This document shows positions 35,430 through 44,083 of a DNA stretch of 44,083 bases, piece after piece (within the stretch, counting starts at the first letter, position 1; every line of letters starts with the position of its first letter). The notes below the pieces were generated by a model. The model ran no database searches, had not been told where the DNA came from, and was given only the letters and a program-made list of their open reading frames with translations. This DNA comes from JANQTF01 sp036835375 (GTDB lineage Bacteria; Bacteroidota; Bacteroidia; J057). The stretch is taken from NCBI GenBank assembly GCA_036835375.1, contig DAITMB010000032.1:1-44083 (forward strand), written 5' to 3'. A program made the translations under genes and the position numbers.

Positions 35430-36188
35430 ATGATGAATTACCCCCTCCAGCAACTTCCCGATCGCAGCCTTAAGCCACGCGACGGCGGTATCACCATGGT
35501 CATGGACAAAGGACTCAGCGTCCGACAAGCCGAAGATCTCCTCGAAGTCGCCATCGATTACATTGACATCGTGAAGCTGGGGTGGGCCACCTCCGCAGTC
35601 TCATCCAAGCTCTCGGAAAAACTCGATGTGTATCGCCAAGCAGGCATTCCCGTGTATCTTGGCGGCACCATGCTCGAAGCATTTTATGTGCGAGGTCAAA
35701 TGAGCGACTACCGGAAAGTACTCGAGACCTACGAAATCACCCACTTGGAAGTGTCCGATGGATCCATCGACATTTCTGAAGAGGACAAGTGTAGCCTCAT
35801 TAGCGAACTCGCAAAGGACTTCATCGTGCTCTCTGAGGTCGGATCCAAAGACCCAGATAAAATGCTCACGCCTTCCCGCTGGATTGACATGATGCAGCGC
35901 GAACTGGATGCAGGCTCATGGAAAGTCATAGCCGAGGCAAGAGAAAGCGGCACGGTGGGCATGTTTCGTGGAGATGGCAATGTGCGCTCTGACCTCATTG
36001 CTGAGATTTTAGACAAGATTCCCTCCGAGAAAATCATTTGGGAAGCACCCCAGAAAAATCAACAGGTGTGGTTCATCCAACTCTTGGGTGCCAATGTCAA
36101 CCTCGGCAACATTTCCCCGGAGGAGACCATTCCGCTCGAGACCTTGAGGCTCGGCTTGCGCGGGGACACCTTTCACACATTTTTGTAG
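35430..36188 (+). CDS. comA: Phosphosulfolactate synthase (ComA family)
   Basis: ComA adds sulfite to phosphoenolpyruvate to give (2R)-phospho-3-sulfolactate. The TIM-barrel family shows PRDGGITMVMDKGLSVRQAE, DYIDIVKLGWATSAV, VYLGGTMLEAFYV, THLEVSDGSIDIS, FIVLSEVGSKD and the end LRLGLRGDTFHTF. The frame opens at 35337, but the first 31 codons do not fit the family; ATG 35430 (or 35433) does. In methanogens ComA makes coenzyme M; in this phylum a role in sulfonate or sulfonolipid (cysteate) supply is plausible but unproven. No comB or comC lies beside it. Confidence 0.9.
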   Translation: MMNYPLQQLPDRSLKPRDGGITMVMDKGLSVRQAEDLLEVAIDYIDIVKLGWATSAVSSKLSEKLDVYRQAGIPVYLGGTMLEAFYVRGQMSDYRKVLETYEITHLEVSDGSIDISEEDKCSLISELAKDFIVLSEVGSKDPDKMLTPSRWIDMMQRELDAGSWKVIAEARESGTVGMFRGDGNVRSDLIAEILDKIPSEKIIWEAPQKNQQVWFIQLLGANVNLGNISPEETIPLETLRLGLRGDTFHTFL

Positions 36189-36256
36189 CATTCTGTTTCG
36201 GGAGATTCCCCTCGAGGCTCGCTGAGACGTCTTGTGAAAAAGATAGCTCATACAGG

Positions 36257-36748
36257 CTAAAAACACCTCCATTGGCTGATTTCCCAATGGCCAATTACTT
36301 CATGGAGCAGCGAATCTCGCACGACCAAGAGAAGATTACCCCGGTAAATTCCCGACTGTGTGGCTACCACAGCTTCAGAAATCATCGGCTCCATTCCCTG
36401 CCCACGCAGTTCCAGCTTCCCAACTTCGTCAATCACAGTCCACTGAGCTTGTGTGTGGAGTGCCAGCCTAACGGATTCGCGCGCCTCCTGAAATCCCTCT
36501 TCCAGCAACCTAAATCGTCCGACGGTCTGTATCACCTGCTCCTCAGCAGAACTCTCTGCTTCAAAGGCGATCCATTTTGCTGTAGCGATGTCAAACAACC
36601 AGCGAAGTCCTCCCCTGTCCGGACTGAGAACCCCCTGCGCACCAGATAAAAGTGGCAGTGCCTCCATCAAGCGTGTGGTCTTTCCGGATCGGATCGGGCC
36701 GCTGAGGATGGTGATCGGGGAGGGAATAGAAAAAATAGCTGCCCTCAT
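36257..36748 (-). CDS. THEP1-like nucleoside-triphosphatase
   Basis: A small 163-residue P-loop NTPase. Walker A is GPIRSGKTT (residues 17-25) and Walker B is TVIDEVGKLEL, the DExGxxEL form of the THEP1/COG1618 nucleoside-triphosphatase family. Cofactor-type specificity is unknown. The start ATG overlaps the stop of the upstream membrane-protein gene by 4 bp (ATGA), so the two are translationally coupled and the NTPase probably works with that membrane protein. It converges with comA. Confidence 0.8.
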   Translation of the reverse strand: MRAAIFSIPSPITILSGPIRSGKTTRLMEALPLLSGAQGVLSPDRGGLRWLFDIATAKWIAFEAESSAEEQVIQTVGRFRLLEEGFQEARESVRLALHTQAQWTVIDEVGKLELRGQGMEPMISEAVVATQSGIYRGNLLLVVRDSLLHEVIGHWEISQWRCF

Positions 36749-37812
36749 GATGAAGTAAGATCTGAGTCAACTTTGTCCCATTTAGAAAGATCCAGGACTA
36801 GCGCATAGGTGATCATTCGAAGGAGGAATTCGGACAGTCTGGCACCGCTTGCGCTGTACCGACTTTCTGCCCACGCTACCACACTCATGCGGTGCAAGTG
36901 AGGCATCATTCCTAGCATCTCGGCGACCTCCTGTGTATGAGATCGTTCCTTTCGAAGCAAATATCTCCGAATGACGTTGATAAGGAATGGCCCTAACAAC
37001 CCATACCATAGCACTAAGATCGCCAACGTCCGGCCGATCAGTGGCAAGGCATGAGAGCTATTGTCTCCCCAAAACGACCAGAGAATCAAGAGGAGAGGAA
37101 CAATCACGAAAAGGCCTTTCCCGACTCCCCGAAACGATCTTTTCTGAGGGATTGGGAGAATATCGGGCGTTGCCGCCTTTGCAGGAACCAAAGGTCGTGA
37201 AGCCAGCAGCGCATCAATTTTCCGGGGGACTTTTCCAGCCCACACGCCAATCAGCAAGCCGCCTAAAATGTAACCTCCCACATACCCAGCGGCGAGCCAT
37301 TCAGCACCTTGACCCGATAGCGAGATCCCAATTTGCCCTTGTGCAAATTGGGCAAATTCATTCAAAGCATCCCAGAAGGAAGTCCCAAACAAAATGGTCA
37401 GCACTAGCAACTTCTGGATCGCCGATTCCGCCATCGCAAAGATCCCCAAGAGCGGACCCACCATGCGAGGATGCTTGAACAAGGCGTAGAGAAGCGATCC
37501 TGTGGCTGCCTGAAAACTGACAGCCAGGTAGGCAGTAGGCGGGGAGTGTGGGCTCACGAGGGCCTTCACGATGAGGACCATGAGCAGCGATTTCCAAATT
37601 ACTTCGCCTTTTCCTTTCGCAAAATAGCCAATCAACACAATCAGCACCACGGCGACACCTCCCACGATCAGCCCTGTGAATGGCGTACGCGCCGCGTGTA
37701 GGAGTCCCCCAAGTCCAGCCTCGGCAAAAGCCCAAAGGGCGGTGAGCCGGGCAATAGCCAACTGAGGACTGACTTGCGGAGGCAATGCTTGATGCGACAC
37801 AAAAAGACTCAT
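36745..37812 (-). CDS. Polytopic membrane protein of unknown function
   Basis: A 355-residue protein with about eight hydrophobic helices (for example GLIVGGVAVVLIVLIGYFA, LLYALFKHPRMVGPLLGIF, AAGYVGGYILGGLLIGVW, GKGLFVIVPLLLILWSFWG, LAILVLWYGLLGPFLINV). A basic cytoplasmic loop (KVPRKIDALLASRPLVPAK) sits near the middle and the C-terminal 60 residues are soluble. Its stop overlaps the start of the NTPase gene, so the pair is an operon, perhaps a transport or cofactor-linked membrane system. I do not recognise the family; an ECF-like pairing is conceivable but no ECF motif is seen. Confidence 0.7.
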   Translation of the reverse strand: MSLFVSHQALPPQVSPQLAIARLTALWAFAEAGLGGLLHAARTPFTGLIVGGVAVVLIVLIGYFAKGKGEVIWKSLLMVLIVKALVSPHSPPTAYLAVSFQAATGSLLYALFKHPRMVGPLLGIFAMAESAIQKLLVLTILFGTSFWDALNEFAQFAQGQIGISLSGQGAEWLAAGYVGGYILGGLLIGVWAGKVPRKIDALLASRPLVPAKAATPDILPIPQKRSFRGVGKGLFVIVPLLLILWSFWGDNSSHALPLIGRTLAILVLWYGLLGPFLINVIRRYLLRKERSHTQEVAEMLGMMPHLHRMSVVAWAESRYSASGARLSEFLLRMITYALVLDLSKWDKVDSDLTSS

Positions 37813-37896
37813 GTGGGTATTGGCTCATCAGCCTTGACTTGCAGGTCGTGGCAGCTCATCAACGCGAAACAGCGTCATGTGTTGATTAGGAGGGCC

Positions 37897-38772
37897 TTAC
37901 AAGAAAAACAGCGTGATCATTCCAGTCAGCATCACAATCTTTAGACCTTGACTTTGGAAGGCAAATTCTCGGGGGTCGGATGAGGACATCATTCGAAAAC
38001 TCAGGTAGGCTGTCGGAATTTGCACCAAGACTACAGACAAAAGGAAGTAGGGCCACATGGATTCACCCCGCCACCAGGCAAAGCCCAAAGGTAAGTAGGT
38101 AGATGCCAGGAATAGCAGGTAGAGAACCAATAGCACCCGCTTCGTGTGCCGAATACCAATCTGGATTGGCAGGGTGCGCAAATGGAAGCGCAGGTCTCCC
38201 CGAATGTCTTGCACATCCTTGGTGATTTCGCGGAGGAGGGTGATTTCAAAGGCAAAGATCATCGCCCAAATAAGCGGCAAGGTGATCTGGTAAAGATATC
38301 CTGCCAAAAGAATCACGAGAGCGATCAGGAACGAAATCGTGAGATTCCCTGGAATACCGATCCGCTTAAGGTAACTGGCGTAAGTCAGGAGCAGAAAGAT
38401 TGACAACCCATTGATAAAAGTAATGTGATAATGCCCCATTTTCCAGCCGATGACCAAGCCGGTGAAGGTCACTATTCCGCCGAGCGTGAATAAATACACT
38501 GTTACGACTTTTTTTACCGACAGAATCGCATTGACGATCGTTTGCGAGGGCTTGTTGATTCGGTCAATGCGAAAGTCATACACGTCATTGATCCAGTAGC
38601 CTGTAGCTGCGATGAGGCCGATCATGAGGGATGTCGCCCAAAAGTCAGGATTCCGCACAAAGTCCAGCGAGCCGTGATTGGCCAATACGCAAGCCACTGC
38701 AAAGGCGAGCAAGGAAATCAGCACGTTCAGCGGCCGGGATATCTGAAAAAAATAGCGCAGGTCGCGGATCAT
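37897..38772 (-). CDS. UbiA-family prenyltransferase
   Basis: Integral membrane prenyltransferase with about nine helices. The first aspartate-rich motif is NDVYDFRIDRINKP (N62, D63, D66, D70), which binds the prenyl diphosphate through magnesium; the second is KDVQDIRGDLRFHLRTLP near residue 185. The N-terminus FFQISRPLNVLISLLAF is usual for the family, and 291 residues is the usual length. Bacteroidota proteins like this are often named geranylgeranylglycerol-phosphate geranylgeranyltransferase; acting in menaquinone synthesis (MqnP-like) is another possibility. The acceptor cannot be told from sequence. Confidence 0.9.
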   Translation of the reverse strand: MIRDLRYFFQISRPLNVLISLLAFAVACVLANHGSLDFVRNPDFWATSLMIGLIAATGYWINDVYDFRIDRINKPSQTIVNAILSVKKVVTVYLFTLGGIVTFTGLVIGWKMGHYHITFINGLSIFLLLTYASYLKRIGIPGNLTISFLIALVILLAGYLYQITLPLIWAMIFAFEITLLREITKDVQDIRGDLRFHLRTLPIQIGIRHTKRVLLVLYLLFLASTYLPLGFAWWRGESMWPYFLLSVVLVQIPTAYLSFRMMSSSDPREFAFQSQGLKIVMLTGMITLFFL

Positions 38773-39191
38773 GGTGTGGCTTTCTGGAATACATTTGAAA
38801 GATGCAAAAGGTGACAGACTTATTTGTCAAAGACGAGAAAAAAAGTAATCTCCCGCAAAAACACGCATCATTGAAAATATTTTGTCCCCAACCGTCCTCA
38901 CATCAGGTTCCATGACTCCCGACTTTCAAGTGCTGAGCTCAACAAGAAATTCTACTTCTTTGTATGATCAAATCGGCACTGCTCGTGGATCTTCCCCAAC
39001 ATTCACACCTCTCATTTGGTTCACTGCCAAAATGCGAGTAATTTTCACCGCAGATGGTAGAAAAAGCCGATTTTCATACTTGGACAGTCGCCTTCGTCAA
39101 CCAACTCCAGTGAAAGCCAAAGTACCAGCGCCATCACAGCGCATTTAGCTTTCCTTAGCACTTCCACACAGCCGAATTCAACTACACTTAC
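38773..39191. other. Divergent intergenic region, no gene seen
   Basis: Between the UbiA gene and nuoI. A plus-strand 88-codon frame (38882-39148) exists, but its Ser/Thr/Pro-rich product shows no domain and I do not count it as a gene. Promoters for both flanking genes should lie here; no clear -33/-7 pair was found. Confidence 0.5.
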
Positions 39192-39794
39192 ATGGCCGGT
39201 ATCCACGGAATCAAGACAGGAGAAGACAAAGAACGTAGCTTATCCCTTGGGGGAAAGACATTTGTTCCTGCCATTCTTCAGGGAATGATGTATTCGATCA
39301 AACATCTGTTTCGACCAAAGGTGACGCTGATGTATCCGGAAAAAAAGCCGGAACTAGGCCCTGAGTTTCGTGGGAGACCCGTCCTTGTGGCTGAAGAAGG
39401 CAAGGAGCGCTGTGTGGCTTGCGGTTTGTGTGCACGTGCCTGCCCGCCTCTGGCGATTTCTATGCAAGCTGCTGAGATAGAAAGCGATGACCCCAAAGAG
39501 CGCTACCCCGAACGCTTTGAGATTGACATGCTCCGCTGCATTTACTGTGGCTACTGCGAAGAGGTGTGTCCAGAAGAAGCGATCGTCATGAGCCCCGAAT
39601 ATGATCTTAATTTCCGAAATCGCGAGGATGCCATCTATGCGAAAGATCGCTTGGTCGTGGACAAGGAGCAGCTCAAGCCTCGACTAGATTTTCTGGCTAA
39701 CAGGCGTAATGACAACTTTGGGGAACCTCAAGACATTTATCGTTTTAAGGAGGAAAATAACATTCATACCCTGCGCAATCGGGGAGAGGAATAA
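39192..39794 (+). CDS. nuoI: NADH-quinone oxidoreductase subunit I
   Basis: Peripheral-arm ferredoxin-like subunit of respiratory complex I that carries two 4Fe-4S clusters (N6a, N6b) at the membrane. Both cluster motifs are intact: CVACGLCARACP and CIYCGYCEEVCP. The family N-terminal segment PAILQGMMYSIKHLF, with a basic stretch before GRPVL, and the helix ICFE-like RYPERFEIDMLRC are present. Length 200 is usual. It stands alone without nuoH or nuoJ, so the other complex I genes must be elsewhere or it serves as a displaced copy. hslV follows after 75 bp. Confidence 0.93.
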   Translation: MAGIHGIKTGEDKERSLSLGGKTFVPAILQGMMYSIKHLFRPKVTLMYPEKKPELGPEFRGRPVLVAEEGKERCVACGLCARACPPLAISMQAAEIESDDPKERYPERFEIDMLRCIYCGYCEEVCPEEAIVMSPEYDLNFRNREDAIYAKDRLVVDKEQLKPRLDFLANRRNDNFGEPQDIYRFKEENNIHTLRNRGEE

Positions 39795-39869
39795 TTCTTT
39801 AACAAACGTTATTCCCATCATTTTTCGACCCTATCCTCGCTGAAAAGCCACAACTGATCGCAGCACTTC

Positions 39870-40403
39870 ATGAATATGCACGCAACGACCGTCCTGGGAA
39901 TCCTCCACAATGGGCAAGTAGCCCTGGGTGCTGACGGTCAAGCTACGATGGGTACCACTGTAGCCAAGTCTAATGTCAAAAAAGTGCGGATGCTCGACCA
40001 GGGGAGACTCATGGTCGGATTTGCAGGCTCTACTTCGGATGCCTTCGCGCTCGTGGAGAAATTCGAAGAAAAACTTAATATGTATCGCAGCAACCTCCGC
40101 CGTGCAGCCATTGAGCTGGCCAAAGACTGGCGAAGCGACCGCTACCTTCGGCGGCTCGAAGCCATGCTCATCGTGATGGACAAGTCCGAAGGACTTATCA
40201 TCAGTGGCACAGGTGACGTATTGTCGCCAGATGAGGACATTCTCTCCATTGGTTCAGGCTCATCTTATGCGAGGGCCGCAGCTTTAGCGCTCAAGCGCCA
40301 TGCACCACATCTCAGCGCTGTCGATATCGTTCGCGAAAGTCTTCACATTGCCGCAGACATCGACATTTATACCAATCACAACTTAGAGATTCTCACCTTT
40401 TAG
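39870..40403 (+). CDS. hslV: ATP-dependent protease peptidase subunit HslV
   Basis: Proteasome-like threonine peptidase that forms a double-hexamer with the HslU ATPase. The N-terminus MNMHATTVLG is expected to be processed to expose a Thr (T6) as nucleophile; GADGQATMG, KSNVKKVRML, GFAGSTSDAFALVEKFE and SIGSGSSYARAAALAL are family segments. Length 177 is normal. hslU is not next to it. Its last 21 bp overlap the 3' end of the convergent histidine kinase gene. Confidence 0.96.
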   Translation: MNMHATTVLGILHNGQVALGADGQATMGTTVAKSNVKKVRMLDQGRLMVGFAGSTSDAFALVEKFEEKLNMYRSNLRRAAIELAKDWRSDRYLRRLEAMLIVMDKSEGLIISGTGDVLSPDEDILSIGSGSSYARAAALALKRHAPHLSAVDIVRESLHIAADIDIYTNHNLEILTF

Positions 40404-42527
40404 CCGCGGTTTACCCACATTTTTCGAGAGCACTTCTCCCTCACCCACGGTTTTGGTGGGAAACTCCAAGATAAAAGTAGCTCCTTTGCCCTCCTCGCTA
40501 TCCACAGAAATGCTCCCTTGATACTGGCGCATAATTTTATCAGCCAGTGCAAGTCCGATCCCAGTTCCTGAAATTTCATCCTTAGTGTGAAGCCGCTGGA
40601 ACAGTTGAAAAATTTTGGGTGCGTATTCCGGATTTAACCCAATTCCTCGGTCACGGAACAGGATCACGTGAGCATTTCCTGTCTTGCGATATTCCAATGA
40701 GATCTGAGGTGGCTGGTCACCTGCATACTTGATCGCGTTCGACAACAGCTCTTCCCAAAGGGTGCGAATCAGCAATGGGTGAGCCATGATGGTGGGGAGT
40801 GGGACACAAGAAAACGTGCCATTGATGGACTCCATCTCAGCAGCGTGGTACTGGACGACCTCCTCTAGCACTTTGTGAAGATCAACAGGTTGCATCTCCG
40901 GCAACTTCTGGGAAATAGCCACATAATTTTCCAAGTCTTCAAGCATGTCGGAGGTTTTCGCAGCAGCTTGCCTGATCACCTTCAGATATCCCCGAGACTT
41001 TTCGTCGAGCAAGTGATCTAATTTCCGCGCGAACAGGCCCGAGTAGTTGCCAATGGTTCGAGAAGTTTCTCTCAAGTTATGCGACACTACAAAAGCCAGT
41101 TGCTCCAGCTCTCGATTGTAGGCCTCCAGTCGATGATTGTGGATTTCAATTCGTGCTCGCTGTTCTTGCAGATTCCGAAAGCGGAAGACCAAGACCAGGG
41201 TGAGAATTAGCAATAATAAGCCTCCAGCTCCTCCCAGAAGGCCTTGATTTCGAAGTCGAGAGATGCTGGCCTGATGTTCCATCTCTCGCAACTCGTCACT
41301 CTGCTGCTCTAAGGCTACCCTCGTCTGAAATAATTCTAAGCTCGCAGCACTCCTCTCCCGATAAAGACTGTCCTTCATCCTGGTCATTCGCTCATAAATC
41401 AAGATCGCTTCCTCCTTTTCGCCAAGTTGTATCGCTACCCGGTGCCATCCCTCCAGCGCATCATCCAAGCTCGGAAACACCCGCGCAGGTCTTGCTTCGG
41501 AAGCAGCCAATCGAAATGCTGCCAAAGCTTGTGGGTACCTACGCTCGTGCTCAAATTGCCTGCCTTGAGCGTAAGCATGGAGCGATCTGAGATCCTGATG
41601 CACTTGTAGGACCTGTTGAAGCTCTGGCGGAATCTCCAGTAGCTTCTTCGCAGTTGCCCATTCACCGGACTCTTGATAAGTCCTGACGCAGATCATAAGG
41701 GCATATAACTTTCCCAGAGGAAAAACCAGTGAGTCGGATTGCGCAAGGGATGCCTCAGACTCCTCTTTTGCCCGATTGTACTGACCAGTCATGAGCAAAG
41801 CAAGCGCGTAGTTCGTTCGAGAAATCGACTGAAAATCAGGAGAAATGGTCGATTCGGGGTCTTCCAATAGCTTTTCCAGAATCTGGATTGCCTTGGTGAA
41901 GTTTTTATTATTGATAAACATGGAGGCCAAATTGGCTTCCGCGCCGTCTGCAAGCACCTTCTGACCCAACCGATTGTATTGCTTAATGGATTCCCAAAAA
42001 AGCTCCAAGCCCTCCTCCTCTAATCCCATGCTATAGAGCGCCAGACCTTCGAGGTTTTGGCAATAAGCCGTATTGGCAGAGTCCCTCGCTTCGAGACAAA
42101 AAGCCGACGCTCGATCTGCTTCTCCAGCTGCTTCCGCAGCCCTCCCGATCCTCATCAATACCGACGCCTTCACCACACGGCCCAACGCTGCCTCTGGATA
42201 CTGGAATTCAGGATCCCAATCCTCTTCTAGCCAAGATAAAACTTGGAGCGCGGAGTCATTTTTTCCCAACTGAAACAAGCTGGCTGCCAAAATCACCTGA
42301 AGCCGAATTTTTTCCCTTTGACTTAGCCGAGGCCCTTGAGTTTGTATAGCTCGCAGGGCTTCAGGATATACACGTGGCGCTTCTTTGCGAATCTCCGTAA
42401 GAATAAACCCTCTTTCCAATGGAAATTCCTCCAAGAGGCTAACACCGTCTTGACTCCACACACTTATCGAGGTTCCAATGAAGAACAAGATGAAGATTCC
42501 CTGAAAAATAATTTGTCTCAATGCCAT
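40383..42527 (-). CDS. TPR-containing sensor histidine kinase
   Basis: Exported N-terminus (IIFQGIFILFFIGTSISVWS), about 400 residues of TPR helices in the periplasm, one transmembrane helix (GGLLLLILTLVLVF), then a cytoplasmic kinase. The H-box is FVVSHNLRETSRTI (H483 from this start), the N-box WEELLSNAIKYA, G1 DRGIGLNP, F-box IFQLFQRL and G2 GTGIGLALADKIM. This TPR plus HisKA architecture is common in Bacteroidota. The frame extends upstream to 42665, but ATG 42527 starts at the signal-like sequence. No response regulator is in the window, so the partner is unknown. The 3' end overlaps hslV by 21 bp. Confidence 0.9.
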   Translation of the reverse strand: MALRQIIFQGIFILFFIGTSISVWSQDGVSLLEEFPLERGFILTEIRKEAPRVYPEALRAIQTQGPRLSQREKIRLQVILAASLFQLGKNDSALQVLSWLEEDWDPEFQYPEAALGRVVKASVLMRIGRAAEAAGEADRASAFCLEARDSANTAYCQNLEGLALYSMGLEEEGLELFWESIKQYNRLGQKVLADGAEANLASMFINNKNFTKAIQILEKLLEDPESTISPDFQSISRTNYALALLMTGQYNRAKEESEASLAQSDSLVFPLGKLYALMICVRTYQESGEWATAKKLLEIPPELQQVLQVHQDLRSLHAYAQGRQFEHERRYPQALAAFRLAASEARPARVFPSLDDALEGWHRVAIQLGEKEEAILIYERMTRMKDSLYRERSAASLELFQTRVALEQQSDELREMEHQASISRLRNQGLLGGAGGLLLLILTLVLVFRFRNLQEQRARIEIHNHRLEAYNRELEQLAFVVSHNLRETSRTIGNYSGLFARKLDHLLDEKSRGYLKVIRQAAAKTSDMLEDLENYVAISQKLPEMQPVDLHKVLEEVVQYHAAEMESINGTFSCVPLPTIMAHPLLIRTLWEELLSNAIKYAGDQPPQISLEYRKTGNAHVILFRDRGIGLNPEYAPKIFQLFQRLHTKDEISGTGIGLALADKIMRQYQGSISVDSEEGKGATFILEFPTKTVGEGEVLSKNVGKPRLKGENL

Positions 42528-42953
42528 AGTGTCGCAAGCTCGCTGCTCGCAGGGGAGATACCGATCAAAGATAGTCAATATTCTAAAGAGGTGCCTAGCC
42601 ACTTGAGTCAGGGATGAGAAAGACAACAGCGAAAATATCACACGAAAAAAAGCAATATCCACCATCCATGACCGTCTTTCAGTTCATAATGCCATTATTA
42701 CTAAACTTCGAATTTTTTACTCGCGACTTGCTACAGGTTTCTTTCCTCACGGCTGCATTTTTTGATTGCAAATGAATCCTGTCTAATTATGACTTTTCCA
42801 CGCAAAATTCTATAACATGGCATCAAGGTCACCTAGCGCAAATCAAAGCTGCACAGCGAACTTTCAATAATTCTTGAAACTTTTGGTGAACAAGGGCGTT
42901 ATTTTACTCGATTTTTATTTTGGTTCATTAGCTTTGCCATCCAATTTAATCGC
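42528..42953. other. Divergent intergenic region before mqnC
   Basis: AT-rich region without a gene between the histidine kinase and mqnC starts. TAGCTTTG at 42929-42936 matches the Bacteroidota -7 consensus TAnnTTTG exactly and lies 18 bp before the mqnC ATG, but no TTG is found at the expected -33 spacing. Confidence 0.45.
42929..42936 (+). promoter_or_regulatory. Candidate -7 promoter element for mqnC
   Basis: TAGCTTTG fits TAnnTTTG, the -7 element used by Bacteroidota sigma-ABfr promoters. It would give a leader of only about 10 nt. The -33 element is not evident, so the call is weak. Confidence 0.35.
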
Positions 42954-44083
42954 ATGAATACCAGCCATCTGCTACAGAAAGCCCTTCGTTTCGAGCATCT
43001 TACCCTAGAGGAGGGTGTTTTCCTTCACCACCATGCCTCAACGGAAGAGCTCATGTATGTGGCCAATGAAATGCGAATGGTGCACAAAAGGGATACCCTT
43101 GGGATCGTCACTTGGCAGATTGATCGCAACGTTAACACAACCAACGTTTGTGTGGCAAATTGTAAGTTTTGTAATTTTTTTGTCCCCCCCACTGACAAGT
43201 TTGCCCACAAGGCTTATATCACCGATGATGAGACCTATAAAGTCAAAGCCGAGGAGACTTTCTCGCTGGGGGGAGACCAGTTTTTGTTACAAGGCGGACA
43301 CCACCCCAAACTCGGGATTGAGTTCTACGAAGACACCTTTTCGAAGCTCAAAAGTTGGTTCCCACAGTTGCGCCTGCACGCCCTCGGGCCACCGGAAATC
43401 GTCCACATTTCCGAACTCTCCGGGCTGACCTATAGAGAAACCCTTGAGCGACTCATGCGCGCTGGAATGGATTCTATGCCCGGTGCTGGTGCAGAAATTC
43501 TCAATGACCGCGTGCGGCGCATCATTTCCAATGGCAAATGCTCCGGCCAAGAGTGGCTCGATGTGATGCACGAAGCACACTTGCTGGGGCTCACAACAAG
43601 CGCCACGATGATGTTTGGCCATATTGAGACGGTCGAAGAGCGGTTCGAGCACCTTGTGCGCATACGAGAAGTGCAGGCCATGCGTCCTGAAGGCCAGAAT
43701 GGGTTCAAAGCATTCATCCCTTGGCCATACCAAGATGACGGCACCTTGCTCAACACCGTGAAGGGGGTCCGAAATACAGTCTCAGCGGATGAATATATTC
43801 GTGTGATTGCCCTGAGTCGCATCATGCTCCCCAACATTGAAAATATCCAAGCCAGTTGGCTCACAGTGGGGCCAGAAGTGGCGCAGGTCTGCTTGCACGG
43901 GGGTGCTAATGACCTTGGATCGATCATGATCGAAGAAAATGTGGTGTCCGCTGCTGGTGCGCCCTATCGCCTGAGTGCGGAGGAAATTCAAGCGGTGATA
44001 CGCGGTGCTGGCTTTGAACCGAGACTTCGAAACCAGCTCTATGAGTTTCGGGAAATTCCTTCCGTGCTAGCTCAGCAGGTGTC
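42954..44083 (+). CDS. mqnC: Cyclic dehypoxanthinyl futalosine synthase (3'-truncated by window end)
   Basis: Radical-SAM enzyme of the futalosine menaquinone route that cyclises dehypoxanthine futalosine. No stop occurs before the window end, so 376 codons are visible and the C-terminus is missing. The radical-SAM motif is CVANCKFCNFF (CxxxCxxC, as in MqnC/MqnE), followed by LLQGGHHPKLGIEFYED, GAEILNDRVRRIIS and the MqnC-type end NIENIQASWLTVG, CLHGGANDLGSIMIEENVV, SAAGAPYRLSAEEIQ. The order and the GANDLGS motif favour MqnC over MqnE. No other mqn gene is in the window. Confidence 0.95.
   Translation, partial: MNTSHLLQKALRFEHLTLEEGVFLHHHASTEELMYVANEMRMVHKRDTLGIVTWQIDRNVNTTNVCVANCKFCNFFVPPTDKFAHKAYITDDETYKVKAEETFSLGGDQFLLQGGHHPKLGIEFYEDTFSKLKSWFPQLRLHALGPPEIVHISELSGLTYRETLERLMRAGMDSMPGAGAEILNDRVRRIISNGKCSGQEWLDVMHEAHLLGLTTSATMMFGHIETVEERFEHLVRIREVQAMRPEGQNGFKAFIPWPYQDDGTLLNTVKGVRNTVSADEYIRVIALSRIMLPNIENIQASWLTVGPEVAQVCLHGGANDLGSIMIEENVVSAAGAPYRLSAEEIQAVIRGAGFEPRLRNQLYEFREIPSVLAQQV

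Noticed and set aside
36038..36649. 203-codon plus-strand frame
   Set aside because: Antisense to the clear P-loop NTPase gene and overlapping comA; composition is not protein-like.
38882..39148. 88-codon plus-strand frame before nuoI
   Set aside because: Ser/Thr/Pro-rich, no domain, no start signal; treated as intergenic.

Overview
The window is chromosomal DNA of a member of the Bacteroidota, most likely a Saprospiria-type (Lewinella/Haliscomenobacter-like) bacterium; the exact lineage is an inference. The phylum call rests on two secreted proteins ending in type A type-IX-secretion (T9SS) sorting domains, on DUF4159 and BatE-like proteins, on the futalosine menaquinone gene mqnC, on general lack of Shine-Dalgarno sequences, and on a heptamer minisatellite. 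No insertion sequence, phage, CRISPR or rRNA is visible.

Layout. 1-250: about 22 copies of a 7-bp repeat. 290-3514: NudL-type Nudix hydrolase, a strong bidirectional terminator, tRNA-Leu(GAG) and tRNA-Lys(UUU), a BatE-like TPR/SH3 membrane protein, a small lipoprotein, and folD on the minus strand. 3515-9049: a 30-bp palindrome in a divergent intergenic region, a T9SS-secreted glucose/sorbosone dehydrogenase-like propeller, Ddl, and a T9SS-secreted vanadium haloperoxidase/PAP2 protein. 9142-13298: a Tat-exported class V aminotransferase, two tandemly duplicated small membrane proteins with their upstream DNA, and a DUF4159 protein. 13907-17437: an exported EF-hand/coiled-coil protein and psuG. 

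18192-35248 is the most unusual part: an apparent Tc-toxin-like locus. A 150-aa protein resembling the N-terminal module of large TcA-like proteins is followed by a 4742-aa TcA homologue. That protein has the TcA N-terminal, neuraminidase-like, pore and TcB-binding regions in order, but is enlarged by two blocks of about 33 hemopexin-like blades, with a higher-order 1.3-kb super-repeat. Directly after it lies a protein whose C-terminal half has the residues of a PI3/4-kinase-like (actin-fragmin-kinase-like) catalytic domain. No TcB or TcC/Rhs gene lies in the window. My reading is that the kinase-like protein may be the effector or partner of the giant TcA protein; this is inference from adjacency and motifs.

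35430-44083 returns to housekeeping genes: ComA-type phosphosulfolactate synthase, a THEP1-like NTPase overlapping a polytopic membrane protein, a UbiA prenyltransferase, stand-alone nuoI, hslV (3' end overlapping a convergent TPR sensor histidine kinase), and a 3'-truncated mqnC running off the end.
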